64,000 nt of DNA. Origin: Hyphomicrobiales bacterium. GTDB lineage: Bacteria; Pseudomonadota; Alphaproteobacteria; Rhizobiales; Beijerinckiaceae. Within the stretch, counting starts at the first letter, position 1, and each line of letters starts with the position of its first letter. Position numbers and translations under genes: made by a program. Below, piece after piece: positions 49,301-57,992 of the stretch. Under the pieces are notes generated by a model that was not told the origin of the DNA, searched no databases, and saw only the letters and a list, made by a program, of their open reading frames with translations. The DNA is taken from positions 1 to 64,000 of the forward strand of contig JAFLCX010000002.1 in NCBI GenBank assembly GCA_017302635.1, given 5' to 3'.

Positions 49301-50323
49301 TCATTTCCCCTTCTGCTTGCCGCCCTCCTCGGCCGTGCATTCAAACTTCGTCACCCACCCGCCCGAGGGGCCGGGTGTGAACTCATCTTCAACCGCCTTG
49401 GCGCGCCACCGCCCGTTGATCTCCGGGCGAAACCCTTCGGCCAGTACCGTGCAGCCGGCGCAGCCATCGGCGCGACCCATCACGGTGAAGGAGACGGTGC
49501 CCGAGCGGCGCGACAGTTCCTTCGCCTTGGCGCTGGCTGCCTTCTTCGCCTCGGCCTCAGATTTGAAAGGTTCGCGCAGGCCAAACAGCGGGCCTTCGAG
49601 GCCGGTCTGCTCGGTCACGATCTGCTTGCGTCCCGTCTTCTGGTCGATCCACGCGCCCGTCACGCGGCCGTAGCTCGGCCGGTCGCCGGGTGTGTAACTC
49701 CAGCTCTTCGCATCGACCTTGCGGATCTTGATCACCGGCAGGGGCTTGCCGCTCGCATTCTTGCCCGTGCCGCGCTCCGCGATCGCGAGCACATCGCCCG
49801 AGATCTTCAGGATGCCATTGGCCCGCTCGACCAGGCGATGCAGGAAGTCGAGATCGCTCTGGTCGTGTCGATATTGCCCGTCCGGATAGGTGGTCGATCC
49901 GAGTGCGCCGTCGATCCGCAGGGTCAGCCCGTTGCGCCCGGCGATCGTCTCGGAGATCGTCTTGAGGGTCGTGTTTTCGGGGAAGTTCTCGGAGCCCGTC
50001 TCCTTCAGGCGGCGTGATTTCGAGAGGCTCGTGCCCTTGGCCTGAACGACGATGAATTCGCCCTGGCCGGCTTCTCCCTTGATCTCGCTGCCATGCACTT
50101 CGAACGTGCCTTTGTCGGCAAGGCCCGTTTCAAGATAGCCAAGGCTTGCCGACAGCTTGGTGCCTTTCTTCGGTTCCGGAATCACGTTGCCGCGATCGTC
50201 GAGCTCGATGGTCAAGGTGTCGGATTTCTGGCCCTCTTCATCGCGGATCGTCGCCTTGATCAGCCGCGAATAGAACAGAGGCGTCGCGCCGGAGATCAGC
50301 AGCTTGGGCGTGTAGCCGATCAT
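49301..50323 (-). CDS. phage late control / tail protein D (P2 gpD family)
   Basis: 340 residues from ATG 50323. P2 gpD forms the hub of the tail baseplate spike. Typical parts: DEEGQKSDTLTIELDDRGNVIPEPKKGTKL at the start, LKTISETIAGRNGLTLRIDGAL, YRHDQSDLDFLHRLVERANGILKI, and the later domain VTGAWIDQKTGRKQIVTE. Its ATG overlaps the end of the gpX-like gene. Confidence 0.92.
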   Translation of the reverse strand: MIGYTPKLLISGATPLFYSRLIKATIRDEEGQKSDTLTIELDDRGNVIPEPKKGTKLSASLGYLETGLADKGTFEVHGSEIKGEAGQGEFIVVQAKGTSLSKSRRLKETGSENFPENTTLKTISETIAGRNGLTLRIDGALGSTTYPDGQYRHDQSDLDFLHRLVERANGILKISGDVLAIAERGTGKNASGKPLPVIKIRKVDAKSWSYTPGDRPSYGRVTGAWIDQKTGRKQIVTEQTGLEGPLFGLREPFKSEAEAKKAASAKAKELSRRSGTVSFTVMGRADGCAGCTVLAEGFRPEINGRWRAKAVEDEFTPGPSGGWVTKFECTAEEGGKQKGK

Positions 50324-50550
50324 CACTCGCTCCACAGTGTGGTCGTGGTCAATGTCTCGATCGCGTCATCGAGCGGCGATTCCGGCACCTTGATCAATGT
50401 GCCCACAGGCAGCACGGGGCCAAGCTGGGCGAGGCCGGGATTGGCATCGAGAACAGCAGGCACCTGGTCCTCGCGGCCCGTGGCTTCGAAGATCACACGG
50501 TCGAGCACCGCGTTATCACCCTCGATCATGATGGTCTTGATGATCTTCAT
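50323..50550 (-). CDS. phage tail protein X (P2 gpX, LysM-like)
   Basis: 75 residues. Small LysM-like protein: GDNAVLDRVIFEATGREDQVPAVLDANPGLAQLGPVLPVGTLIKVPE with the two-helix LysM arrangement. It is between gpU-like and gpD-like genes with overlaps on both sides, as in P2. Confidence 0.9.
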   Translation of the reverse strand: MKIIKTIMIEGDNAVLDRVIFEATGREDQVPAVLDANPGLAQLGPVLPVGTLIKVPESPLDDAIETLTTTTLWSE

Positions 50551-50969
50551 CCGAAGAGGCCTCCGAACGGACCTTCGCCGCCGAAGGGCGCGACCTCGAC
50601 CTCGAACACCAGCTTCTTGCCGATGCCGGTCTCGGGATCGAGATATTCCTGTGTGTCCGACACATGCAGGATCACGACCAGGCCGAACACGGTGCCGGCG
50701 AAACCGGCCGACATGCCGATCAGCGGCACCGGCTGTGCCGCGAGCTGGGTCGCGCGCAGGCCCTCGTATTGGTCAAACCCGCCAAAATGCGAATTGTAGA
50801 CCAAGCCTTCGAGCTTGAACGTGTGTTCGCCGTGGCCGGTGAACTGGCGCGCGACATCGCCGCCGAACCGGGCGATGGGAGCCCAGTTGGATTTTGTGTC
50901 CCGCGTGAGCTTCGAGAGCGTCATTGGCAGGCATTGGAAGATGTTCGGGCCGAGCGCGAGGTAACTCAT
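50547..50969 (-). CDS. phage tail protein U (P2 gpU)
   Basis: 140 residues from the ATG at 50969, overlapping the tape measure stop. Contains the gpU segments YNSHFGGFDQYEGLRATQLAAQPVPLIG and GTVFGLVVILHVSDTQEYLDPETGIGKKLVFEVEV. gpU helps tail assembly/termination. Overlaps the gpX-like start (ATGA). Confidence 0.9.
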   Translation of the reverse strand: MSYLALGPNIFQCLPMTLSKLTRDTKSNWAPIARFGGDVARQFTGHGEHTFKLEGLVYNSHFGGFDQYEGLRATQLAAQPVPLIGMSAGFAGTVFGLVVILHVSDTQEYLDPETGIGKKLVFEVEVAPFGGEGPFGGLFG

Positions 50970-53224
50970 CACGTCACCCCGTCATGATGCGCGCCCGACA
51001 ATGCGCCACGGATGGCAGAAGCGAGACGGGCCTCGGCGATGCGCGCGGCCTTCTCCGGGTCCTGCACGCCATGGATATGAATGCCGGCCACCTGCACATT
51101 CGTCGGCCGGGCCGGAGCCGAAGCGCCGCCACCCGTGATCGGGCGAGACGCACTGGGCACACCGGCCGGAGGCGTCATGATCGGAGCCCGCAGCGCGTTC
51201 GCGGCAGCCTCGACGGCCGGCACCCCGGCGCGCAACCCGTTCGCCCAGCTCATCGCCGTTGCCGCGCCCTGCGAGGTCAGATCGAGCGTGAGCTTGTCCT
51301 TCACGGCCGAACCGGTCTTCTCAGCTTCGCCCGAAACCTCGCCGAGCTTTGACTTAACCTCATCGAGCTGTTGTTTCAGAGCGTCAACATTCCAGAATTT
51401 GCCTGAGCCTGCGTCCTGAACAACAGAGCCGCGACCAGCCTTGGCGATCAATTCCTCCAGCCGCTGCTTTTCAGCTTGCAGGCCGGGCACGCGAGACGAG
51501 AAAGGTGTCACAATTTGTTGCTCGCCTCCCTCAACATTCGTCATGTCGCGGGCCGATGCCTGGCCAGCGGCCCGACGCGCCCGCGCCGCCGCATCGGCAT
51601 TGGCCTGCGCCTCCTGTTCCTTTTTTTGAGCTTCAAGCGTGAGGCGGGCGCGGTCGGGTTTGGCCTTCGAGTTTCTTGCCTGAATTCGAAGCAGGGCCGC
51701 TTCTTCTGTTTGCTTCGTGGCAAGCGCTTCCGCATCAGCTGCCGATCCAAGCAGTTTTGCGCTGATCTCGCGCGAAGGGTCCTTGGTGAGCTTCTTGCCG
51801 AACAGCGATTCCCCTAACCAATCGACCCCTCGCCCGATGGCCCGCTGGACCCCAAGCACGTCAGGGGCCTTGCTGGGGTCCTGTCCGTCGAGCCAGTTAG
51901 GGTCTGCGGAAGGATCAATAAGTTGCCTCTTGTTCGCCAGCCGCTCCTGCAACTCATCGAACTTCTTGATCAGGCCGTCGATTGTGCTGTTCAGCGGCGG
52001 CAAGGCCCAGCGACCCATCCGGTCGCCGATCTCGGAAACCAGCGCCTTGAAACGTTCGAGATGGTTCGCAGTGGTCGCGAGCTCGATGCCGAGCGTCTTG
52101 TCGAGCGAGCCGCCCCACTTGCCGGATCTGAGATATTCCAGCTGCTTGCGAAACTCTGGCAACGCCTGCCCAGCCCGACTGACCTCATCCCACCATTCCT
52201 TGCCGAAGATTTCGAGTGCAGCCTTTGCCTTTACCGGCGACTCCTCCAGCCGTTTGAACACATCGATCATGGTCCCGACGGAGTCGCGCTTCATTCCCTC
52301 CGAGACTTGTTTTGAGGTGAGCCCGATCAGCTTCAGCCCAGCTTGTTGTTTCTTGGTGCCACTGTCGATCGTCGCCAGTCCACCCGTGAAGGCCGAGAAC
52401 CAACGCGAAGCGATTTCCGGCTGAAGGCCGGTTGAACGCACAGCTGTGAGCGCTGCCAGCGTGACATCGAAATTGACGCCTGCGGCTTTGGCGGCTGCTC
52501 CCGCGCGGCCGAACATTTCGACGATATCCCGTTCCTTCGCGGCCGAGTTGTCGCCGAGCCCGTTGATCTTGTTCGCCAGGACTTCCATCTCGGCGATGGT
52601 CATCTGTGTGCCCGCCTTGATCTCCGCGAGCTTCTGCGAGGCTTCCTGCGGGCTCATGTCCCACGCCACGGCCGCCTTCGCGGTCATGCGCATGAAGCGT
52701 TCGAGGTCTTGAAAGGCGATTCCCGCTGCACCGGCTTCGGCCACCAGCTCGGCCACCTGCGCGCGGGCCAATCCGTACTCCACCGCAATGCGGTTGATCC
52801 GCTTTTCAAGGTCCTGAAACCCGGCCTCGTCCGGCGCATCAACCTTCTTCCGCACCTGCGCGAAGGCCTTTTCGAAGCTGATGGCCTGTCCGACGGTTCC
52901 GCCCACGACAGCTCGCGTGGCCTGCGCCCCGCCGTAGAGGCCGCCCAACATCAGCGCCGTCCGCCCCGTGCCGGCGAGGATCGTGTTGCCGGAACCGACA
53001 CCCGCGCCGAGCGCCGCCTGGTTGCGCTTCAGCTCCCGGACAGCCTGGCTCGCCTCGCGCGCCGACCGGCCATAAGCCGCCATTCCGGCCGCATTCGGCC
53101 CCTTGATCGCGCCGAGGCCCTGCGCTTCGCTCTTGAGGCCCTTCAGCTCGCCGCGCACCTGCGCGATGCCGCCGCGCAGCATGTTCTTGAGTTGCAGGAC
53201 AAGGGAGGCCTTGAGCTCGGTCAC
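50969..53224 (-). CDS. phage tail tape measure protein (P2 gpT)
   Basis: 751 residues, GTG start (53224) that overlaps the end of the E' frame. Sets tail length. The TMP core is in the first half: QAISFEKAFAQVRKKVD, AQVAELVAEAGAAGIAFQDLERFMRMTAKAAVAWDMSPQEASQKLAEI (segment, about 155-205), GRAGAAAKAAGVNFDVTLAALTAV, ALEIFGKEWWDEVSRAGQALPEF. The middle is a long helical, Ala/Gln-rich stretch and the C-terminus has short hydrophobic helices. Length agrees with a tail roughly like that of P2. Confidence 0.93.
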   Translation of the reverse strand: MTELKASLVLQLKNMLRGGIAQVRGELKGLKSEAQGLGAIKGPNAAGMAAYGRSAREASQAVRELKRNQAALGAGVGSGNTILAGTGRTALMLGGLYGGAQATRAVVGGTVGQAISFEKAFAQVRKKVDAPDEAGFQDLEKRINRIAVEYGLARAQVAELVAEAGAAGIAFQDLERFMRMTAKAAVAWDMSPQEASQKLAEIKAGTQMTIAEMEVLANKINGLGDNSAAKERDIVEMFGRAGAAAKAAGVNFDVTLAALTAVRSTGLQPEIASRWFSAFTGGLATIDSGTKKQQAGLKLIGLTSKQVSEGMKRDSVGTMIDVFKRLEESPVKAKAALEIFGKEWWDEVSRAGQALPEFRKQLEYLRSGKWGGSLDKTLGIELATTANHLERFKALVSEIGDRMGRWALPPLNSTIDGLIKKFDELQERLANKRQLIDPSADPNWLDGQDPSKAPDVLGVQRAIGRGVDWLGESLFGKKLTKDPSREISAKLLGSAADAEALATKQTEEAALLRIQARNSKAKPDRARLTLEAQKKEQEAQANADAAARARRAAGQASARDMTNVEGGEQQIVTPFSSRVPGLQAEKQRLEELIAKAGRGSVVQDAGSGKFWNVDALKQQLDEVKSKLGEVSGEAEKTGSAVKDKLTLDLTSQGAATAMSWANGLRAGVPAVEAAANALRAPIMTPPAGVPSASRPITGGGASAPARPTNVQVAGIHIHGVQDPEKAARIAEARLASAIRGALSGAHHDGVT

Positions 53225-53403
53225 GATGCTTCCTCATTCCAGGCGAGAACATCGTCCCACCACATGGCGAGAACCGCTGGCAGCGGGGTCGCGAAATGCG
53301 AGGCGACGGAGGCGACGTAAGCCCGGGCGTGCCTCAGGCCTGCGCGTCCGGAGGGCTCGCCTCGCTTGCGCGCTCGATCGCGACGACGAGGCCGGCCGGC
53401 ATA
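53221..53403 (-). CDS. gpE' extension, reached by -1 frameshift from gpE
   Basis: No start codon of its own; the frame is open from 53403 to a TGA at 53221 and gives 60 residues ending RHARAYVASVASHFATPLPAVLAMWWDDVLAWNEEAS (from about residue 24). P2 E' proteins likewise end in a Trp-rich helix. A perfect slippery heptamer C_CCT_TTT (53403-53409) lies in the gpE frame, giving a 176-residue gpE-E' fusion. Its stop overlaps the tape measure start. See findings. Confidence 0.75.
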   Translation of the reverse strand, partial: YAGRPRRRDRARKRGEPSGRAGLRHARAYVASVASHFATPLPAVLAMWWDDVLAWNEEAS

Positions 53404-53750
53404 AAAGGGAGCGCGGCCGCAGCCACCCTCCCTGCATCATCCGGCGAAAGCGCGCGGAGCACATCGATGTCGACACCGGCCATCGCGGCCGTGACATGGC
53501 GGATGAGCGTGGCGTCATCCGCCTCGTTGCCGATCGCCTCGGTCACCGCGATCATCTCCTCGGCCGTGATGCGCCGGATCGTCAGGCGCTCGATCTCGAC
53601 CGAAGACTGCTCCTCACCCTCGCTGATCAGCGGGTGCAGGAGTTCGATCTCGACCGGGCTTTCGCCCCGAAAGCCAAAACGGCGAGGCGAGGCGACGGCC
53701 GGCTCAGACGTCGGCTGCGGAAAGTCCTTATCGAAATCGACGCCGGCCAT
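53334..53750 (-). CDS. phage tail assembly chaperone E (P2 gpE)
   Basis: 138 residues from the ATG at 53750 (GTG at 53759 overlapping the FII stop is possible). Contains the tail-assembly protein pattern: an N-terminal acidic beta part (FRGESPVEIELLHPLI, IERLTIRRITAEEMIAVTEAIG) and a helical second half (TLIRHVTAAMAGVDIDVLRALSPDDAGRVAAAALPFM). These small proteins act as tail tube/tape measure chaperones. Normal stop at 53334; a share of ribosomes should shift into E'. Confidence 0.82.
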   Translation of the reverse strand: MAGVDFDKDFPQPTSEPAVASPRRFGFRGESPVEIELLHPLISEGEEQSSVEIERLTIRRITAEEMIAVTEAIGNEADDATLIRHVTAAMAGVDIDVLRALSPDDAGRVAAAALPFMPAGLVVAIERASEASPPDAQA

Positions 53751-53755
53751 CGCAA

Positions 53756-54262
53756 TCACCGGCCCAGCGCGCGCATCACATCCGCGCGGTTCAGCTGGTT
53801 GCCGCCCGCGCGCACATCGTAGTGCTGCAGGAGCACGCCCTCATGCACCTGCCGGAAGGCCTGAATCTCGCCGACCTTGTATTTGGTGCCGACGAGCTTG
53901 CCCGCTTCCATCTCGTCCTCATCGGCCTTGATAATCCGGCCGCGCACCTGGATGATCGTCTGCTTCGCGGCCGTGTCGTTCGAGAAGCGGCTCTTCGAGG
54001 CCTTGTAGGCCGTGAAGTTCTGCACGGTTCCGGCCCCGTAGCCGAACAAGGCGAGGGTGACGGGGTCATCGCCCATCAGCGTGAACTCGAACATGATGGA
54101 TTTGAGGCCCATGCCGAGATCCATGCCGGTATCCGAGAAGCCGGGACGGAAATTCTCCTCGACCTCTTCGAGGCCACCGGCCTTCAGGGTCTTCAGGTTC
54201 AGGTTGGTTTCAACGTTCTGGCAGAAGAGGTTGAACCCCTCGTAGGTCTTCAGGTCACCCAT
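53756..54262 (-). CDS. phage major tail tube protein FII
   Basis: 168 residues. P2 FII family: YEGFNLFCQNVETNLNLKTLKAGGLEEVEENFRPGFSDTGMDLGMGLKSIMFEFTL (segment near the start) and FSNDTAAKQTIIQVRGRIIKADEDEMEAGKLVGTKYKV. Polymerises into the inner tube of the contractile tail. It lies 10 bp after the sheath gene and precedes gpE. Confidence 0.94.
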   Translation of the reverse strand: MGDLKTYEGFNLFCQNVETNLNLKTLKAGGLEEVEENFRPGFSDTGMDLGMGLKSIMFEFTLMGDDPVTLALFGYGAGTVQNFTAYKASKSRFSNDTAAKQTIIQVRGRIIKADEDEMEAGKLVGTKYKVGEIQAFRQVHEGVLLQHYDVRAGGNQLNRADVMRALGR

Positions 54263-54272
54263 ATTGTCCTCC

Positions 54273-55520
54273 TCAGGCGGCGCGCTGGTTGAGGCGCTTC
54301 AGGATGTCGTCCGCAAGCACCTCGAAGGCGTAGGGATCGCGATGCGCGCCGAAGATCAGGTCTTCGAGCGGCGGCGCGGGCTCGCGGCTGAATTCGAAGC
54401 GCAGCTTGCCCGATTGCAGATCGGCCCAGCTGTTCACCGCCTTGTCGAACCAGCAGCGGCCGCGTGCCACCGTCGCGCCGATCGCGAAGAGTTCGCCGAG
54501 GAAGGTGTCGACCTGCTCGACGATCGCCACGCCGAGATGGCTGCTCATGTTCTGGTCCATCGCCCAGCGGAACGCCTTCACGATGCTCTCGTCGATCGCA
54601 TCGAGCGTGATCACGACATTGACGAACATGTCGTTCGCGTCGCCGGTCCCGGCCTCCTGGTTGTAGCCGAGCGTGCGGTTGCCCCAGAGCAGGTTGTTCT
54701 CGATCACGGTCGCAAGCCCGCGCACGTTCAGCCAGTTGGCCTCATGATCGAGCTCGCCGTGATAGTAGGAGATCGGCCGAGAGGGGCCGCCAATGCCGCC
54801 GATCGTCTGGTTCGAGGGCGAGAAATACGGCCCGCCCTTCTCCTTCCAGCGCTTGTTGAACAGGGCCGCGACGCGCCCCGCCAACGGCCGGGTTACATAG
54901 TCTCCACCCTCGAAAACACGCCCGGCCGGCGTGAGAGCATAGATGCGCTTCTGCGCGCCGAAATCCTGCCGCCAGGTATAGGCGGCCTCTTTCGAGCTGG
55001 CGTCCCCATCCGCGATCACCATGCCCTTGAGCCGCGTCGCCACGCCCACGAGCTCGGTGACCACCGGGTTCGCCGCATTCGAAACGCGCATATCGGTGTA
55101 GCCCGGTGCAATGAACAGGCGCGGGGTGACGCTGACGCGGCTCTGCGCCCCCTTGAAGGCGTGGACGCCGGTCAGGCTCGCTCCGGAGCCAACGATGTTC
55201 GTCAGGGTGTTGTTGAGAATGTCGGTCGGGGTCGCGCCAGTGCCGGCCGCGACCCGCACCACCACCAGCTCGGTGATGACGCCCTGGTCCTCGATCGCAT
55301 CGAAAATGTCGTTGACATTCCCGCCCGTACCGGCCGCCGTCTTCATGGCGGTGTCGTTCGAGAAGAAGCTCACCGGCACATTGAGCGGAAACTTGGTGTT
55401 GTCCGCATTCGGCGCGACCATGATCGCGCCGATCGGCCGCATGTTGGCGAGCGCGATCGGCCGCGGCGTCTGGCCGGCCTGAATGACGCGTGTGCCGTGG
55501 TTGAAATCTGTGGCGGGCAT
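54273..55520 (-). CDS. phage tail sheath protein FI
   Basis: 415 residues. Contractile sheath. Typical P2-type features: FNHGTRVIQAGQTPRPIALANMRPIGAIMVAPNAD, VPVSFFSNDTAM, TPTDILNNTLTN, and the C-terminal ANWLNVRGLATVIENNLLWGNRTLGYNQEAG and DMFVNVVITLDAIDESIVKAFRWAMDQNM. It opens a unit after a terminator at 55598-55627, so it probably has its own late promoter in the 112-bp gap upstream. Confidence 0.95.
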   Translation of the reverse strand: MPATDFNHGTRVIQAGQTPRPIALANMRPIGAIMVAPNADNTKFPLNVPVSFFSNDTAMKTAAGTGGNVNDIFDAIEDQGVITELVVVRVAAGTGATPTDILNNTLTNIVGSGASLTGVHAFKGAQSRVSVTPRLFIAPGYTDMRVSNAANPVVTELVGVATRLKGMVIADGDASSKEAAYTWRQDFGAQKRIYALTPAGRVFEGGDYVTRPLAGRVAALFNKRWKEKGGPYFSPSNQTIGGIGGPSRPISYYHGELDHEANWLNVRGLATVIENNLLWGNRTLGYNQEAGTGDANDMFVNVVITLDAIDESIVKAFRWAMDQNMSSHLGVAIVEQVDTFLGELFAIGATVARGRCWFDKAVNSWADLQSGKLRFEFSREPAPPLEDLIFGAHRDPYAFEVLADDILKRLNQRAA

Positions 55521-55597
55521 GTCCGCTTCTCCGGGCTCGGTTTTGCTGCTTGACGGCAGCCGGTCGATGGGGAGAAACTAGGTGTGGTGAGGAAATC

Positions 55598-55627
55598 AAA
55601 GGGCTGCGACGCGCGTCGCGGCCCTTT
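55598..55627 (-). terminator. strong hairpin separating fibre module and sheath operon
   Basis: AAAGGGC...GCCCTTT outside and a second stem around GCGC inside (30 nt in total, nearly perfect). On the minus strand it ends in TTTGATTT, 6 bp past the stop of the DUF7220-like gene. Reads as terminator of the V-to-fibre transcript. Confidence 0.75.
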
Positions 55628-55632
55628 CTCGT

Positions 55633-55872
55633 TCAATGCGCGTTCAATCGCTCGAACAGCCGCCGCATGAGATAGCTCCGCGCGATGCTGACAGCCGTGA
55701 AGATGGCCGCGATCGAAAGTTCGGTGCCCGAGCTCGTGGCGATCCCGAAGAGCGGGAACACCAGCGCCTGCACCCCGACCGCGACCCAGAAGCCCACCGC
55801 CACATTGACGACGGCCTCGACGAGCGAGGCGCGCCGGGTTTGCACCGGCCGCAACGATGTATGGTCAGCCAA
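55633..55872 (-). CDS. DUF7220-like two-helix membrane protein
   Basis: 79 residues from a TTG (55872) that overlaps the preceding gene's stop, with AAGAGA before it; no in-frame ATG gives a sensible start. After TRRASLVEAVVNVAVGFWVAVGVQALVFPLFGI come a second hydrophobic helix (IAAIFTAVSIARSYLMRRLFERL). This LVEAVVNVAVGF pattern is a small phage membrane protein family. Function unknown; a holin-like role cannot be excluded but is not shown. Confidence 0.65.
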   Translation of the reverse strand: MADHTSLRPVQTRRASLVEAVVNVAVGFWVAVGVQALVFPLFGIATSSGTELSIAAIFTAVSIARSYLMRRLFERLNAH

Positions 55873-56440
55873 CTGAATATCTCTTGATGCGAAGGCTTTG
55901 GAGGTCGCCAAGTTGTGCAAGAACCTGGTTGCCGTTCGCCGCTGAGCAGCGAGCGCGAACGCACATGATCACGCTGGCCACCGGCATCGGCGCGGGGACG
56001 CGATACAGTTCCGCATCGAATGGGGAACCGTAGTGCTGGGACGGCGTGACGTTCTCGCCGTTGACCGTTTCAAGAAGGGTGCCGCCGAAATTGCCGATCG
56101 AGCCAGTTACATAACCGGCAGGGCTTCGCCCCGACACAATCATGGCGGCATAAACCTGCTCAACATTCCAGCCGGTATCATTGCGCTGCGCATGCCTCAT
56201 CCGAACATCAAGAATGTCCCCGGCCTTGAGATTGGTGAGTTCGGCGCGGCGGACCGCATACCAAATTTCACCCGCGCCGTTGGTGACGGTGATATTGCCG
56301 CGCCACCATGCCTCACTCTCGATGATCTCTGGCATGATCGCCGATTGCGCCGAGGCAGTGCCGGGTGGGAGAGCTTCAAGTGCTTCGACGCGGGCCAGAA
56401 GCGCCTCGAATTGTTCGGAACTTGGAACCTGGACGGTCAT
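55865..56440 (-). CDS. phage hypothetical protein (baseplate/fibre associated)
   Basis: 191 residues from ATG 56440, overlapping the upstream stop (ATGA). Short coiled coil at the start (SEQFEALLARVEALEAL), then a beta-rich domain with IPEIIESEAWW, ITVTNGAGEIWYAVRRAELTNLKAGDILDVRMRHAQRN and IVSGRSPAGYVTGSIG, and a Cys-containing end (VIMCVRARCSAANGNQVLAQLGDLQSLRIKRYSVG). I do not recognise a named family. Confidence 0.6.
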   Translation of the reverse strand: MTVQVPSSEQFEALLARVEALEALPPGTASAQSAIMPEIIESEAWWRGNITVTNGAGEIWYAVRRAELTNLKAGDILDVRMRHAQRNDTGWNVEQVYAAMIVSGRSPAGYVTGSIGNFGGTLLETVNGENVTPSQHYGSPFDAELYRVPAPMPVASVIMCVRARCSAANGNQVLAQLGDLQSLRIKRYSVG

Positions 56441-56730
56441 GCCCCACCCCCGATCATCTGCGCGACATCCGGGTTTGCGCGCAGGAACGACGCCAGCTTG
56501 TCGGCCGGCGACGGTGGCGCAGGCGGAGGGTTCTCCGCGATCGCCTTGAGCGCTTTGCCATAGGCCTCGGGCGTGATCTTCGGCTCTGTCAGCACAGAGA
56601 CGACAGCACCGGATTCGTCCTTCAGTACCGTGACGCGCGTGGCACCGGCCGCGATGAGAACGTCCTCGCGCCAATCGAGAGGGGCTGCATGCCCCTCGGG
56701 CGGGTCGATCGTCAGAGTGGATTCAATCAT
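56437..56730 (-). CDS. small phage protein beside the tail fibre gene
   Basis: 97 residues from the ATG at 56730, which overlaps the tail fibre stop. TIDPPEGHAAPLDWREDVLIAAGATRVTVLKDESGAVVSVLTEP then an amphipathic helical tail (ASFLRANPDVAQMIGGGA). Position after the fibre gene is that of tail-fibre assembly proteins, but no family motif is seen. Confidence 0.6.
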   Translation of the reverse strand: MIESTLTIDPPEGHAAPLDWREDVLIAAGATRVTVLKDESGAVVSVLTEPKITPEAYGKALKAIAENPPPAPPSPADKLASFLRANPDVAQMIGGGA

Positions 56731-57992
56731 GGCTCGCGCTCCTGAAAATTGATCACCGTCTCGGTCAAAGAGGGAAGGTTTGAGGAATTGGTGGAATCGG
56801 GGTTCCAGACACTCGTCCACGCATTGCCGTCGACTCGACCAATCTGAAGCGACCATGAGATCGCGCCGGTCGGCACACCGGCGAACGTGTCGTTGCCATG
56901 CGGCGAGGTTGCATTCGATGAAGCCGTCATGTTCACGCAGATGTGTGTCTTGCCATTCACCGAGTTGAACACGAGCCGCATCAGCCCCGCCGCGAAGCTC
57001 GCATTCGAGAGCAGATTGGTGACGATCCGCGTGTCTACGAGCGAGGTGGCGCTCGTCTTGTTGTAAGTGCCCGACATCACGGTCTGCCAGCCGGTGAGGC
57101 TGGCATAGGTGGTCCGGGTTGAATTGCCCGCCTGCGCGAGGTTGAACGGTGCCTTGGTTGTGCGAACGGTGGACGCCACATCCGCCGGCGTCGCGTAGGC
57201 ATTGACATCCGCAGCAGCGGCGACTTCCCCCGCTGTCGCCCTGCGAGACACCCCGAACGCCGTGTCGCTCGCCGCTGCACTCACCCAGCCTCCTGCGGTG
57301 CGCCTCAAATAGCGATTTGCGCCGCCTTCGGGTTCCGACTGGTCGACGACGACATGGCCGACCGGTGCGACGGTGAGAACCCACACTCCGATCCATTGCG
57401 CCAGGTAGTGCGCGAAGCCGGTCCATGCGCCTGTCGGAGCCGCGCCAACCACGTAGGTCGCGCCGGGGGTGGGTGAAGCGGGCGGAGCATTGAGCACGTC
57501 GTCGATCGCGAGAAAAAATGGCCTCACCATCCGGCCCAGATGCACTTGCTGTGCTGCATCGATCTGGACCGTGATCGCGCCCGGGTTCGCCACAGCAAGC
57601 TTCAGGCGATAGGTGGCCGTCACGGCCTGGCCAGAAGCCGGGGCTGGCTTGAAGCCGTTGCCCATCCGCGCCACACCGATCATCGTCCCGTCCGATGAGA
57701 ACAGGCCGCATTCTGCAACGTTGAACCCGTGCGAGGGGCGCGCGCTGGCGTCGTTCGTGTCCGCCGGCAGGATGGCATCAACCACGATTGCGCCATCCAC
57801 CACCGCCATGGAGGCAATCGTGGCGCGGTACTTCTCACGAACCAGAGCGGTCTGGGTCGCGACGGGATTGTACGGTGCACCGTTCGAATCGCCCCACGCG
57901 ACGTGGCTCAGAACGAGGTTCGTGCCACCCGAGAGATCCGCGAGGATCGCGGCGGCACCCGCATTGGTGATGAGGAGTCCTGTCGTGCTCAT
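56727..57992 (-). CDS. phage tail-collar fibre protein (P2 gpH-like N-terminus)
   Basis: 421 residues. The N-terminal phage tail-collar fibre domain is clear: GLLITNAGAAAILADLSGGTNLVLSHVAWGDSNGAPYNPVATQTAL (segment, residues about 5-50) with FNVAECGLFSSDGTMIGVA. A DUF2793-like region (RPFFLAIDDVLNAPPASPTPGATYVVGAAPTGAWTGFAHYLAQW) follows at about 155-200 and a variable, Ser/Thr/Asn-rich receptor-binding end (NMTASSNATSPHGNDTFAG). Attaches to the baseplate and recognises the host. Confidence 0.88.
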   Translation of the reverse strand: MSTTGLLITNAGAAAILADLSGGTNLVLSHVAWGDSNGAPYNPVATQTALVREKYRATIASMAVVDGAIVVDAILPADTNDASARPSHGFNVAECGLFSSDGTMIGVARMGNGFKPAPASGQAVTATYRLKLAVANPGAITVQIDAAQQVHLGRMVRPFFLAIDDVLNAPPASPTPGATYVVGAAPTGAWTGFAHYLAQWIGVWVLTVAPVGHVVVDQSEPEGGANRYLRRTAGGWVSAAASDTAFGVSRRATAGEVAAAADVNAYATPADVASTVRTTKAPFNLAQAGNSTRTTYASLTGWQTVMSGTYNKTSATSLVDTRIVTNLLSNASFAAGLMRLVFNSVNGKTHICVNMTASSNATSPHGNDTFAGVPTGAISWSLQIGRVDGNAWTSVWNPDSTNSSNLPSLTETVINFQEREP

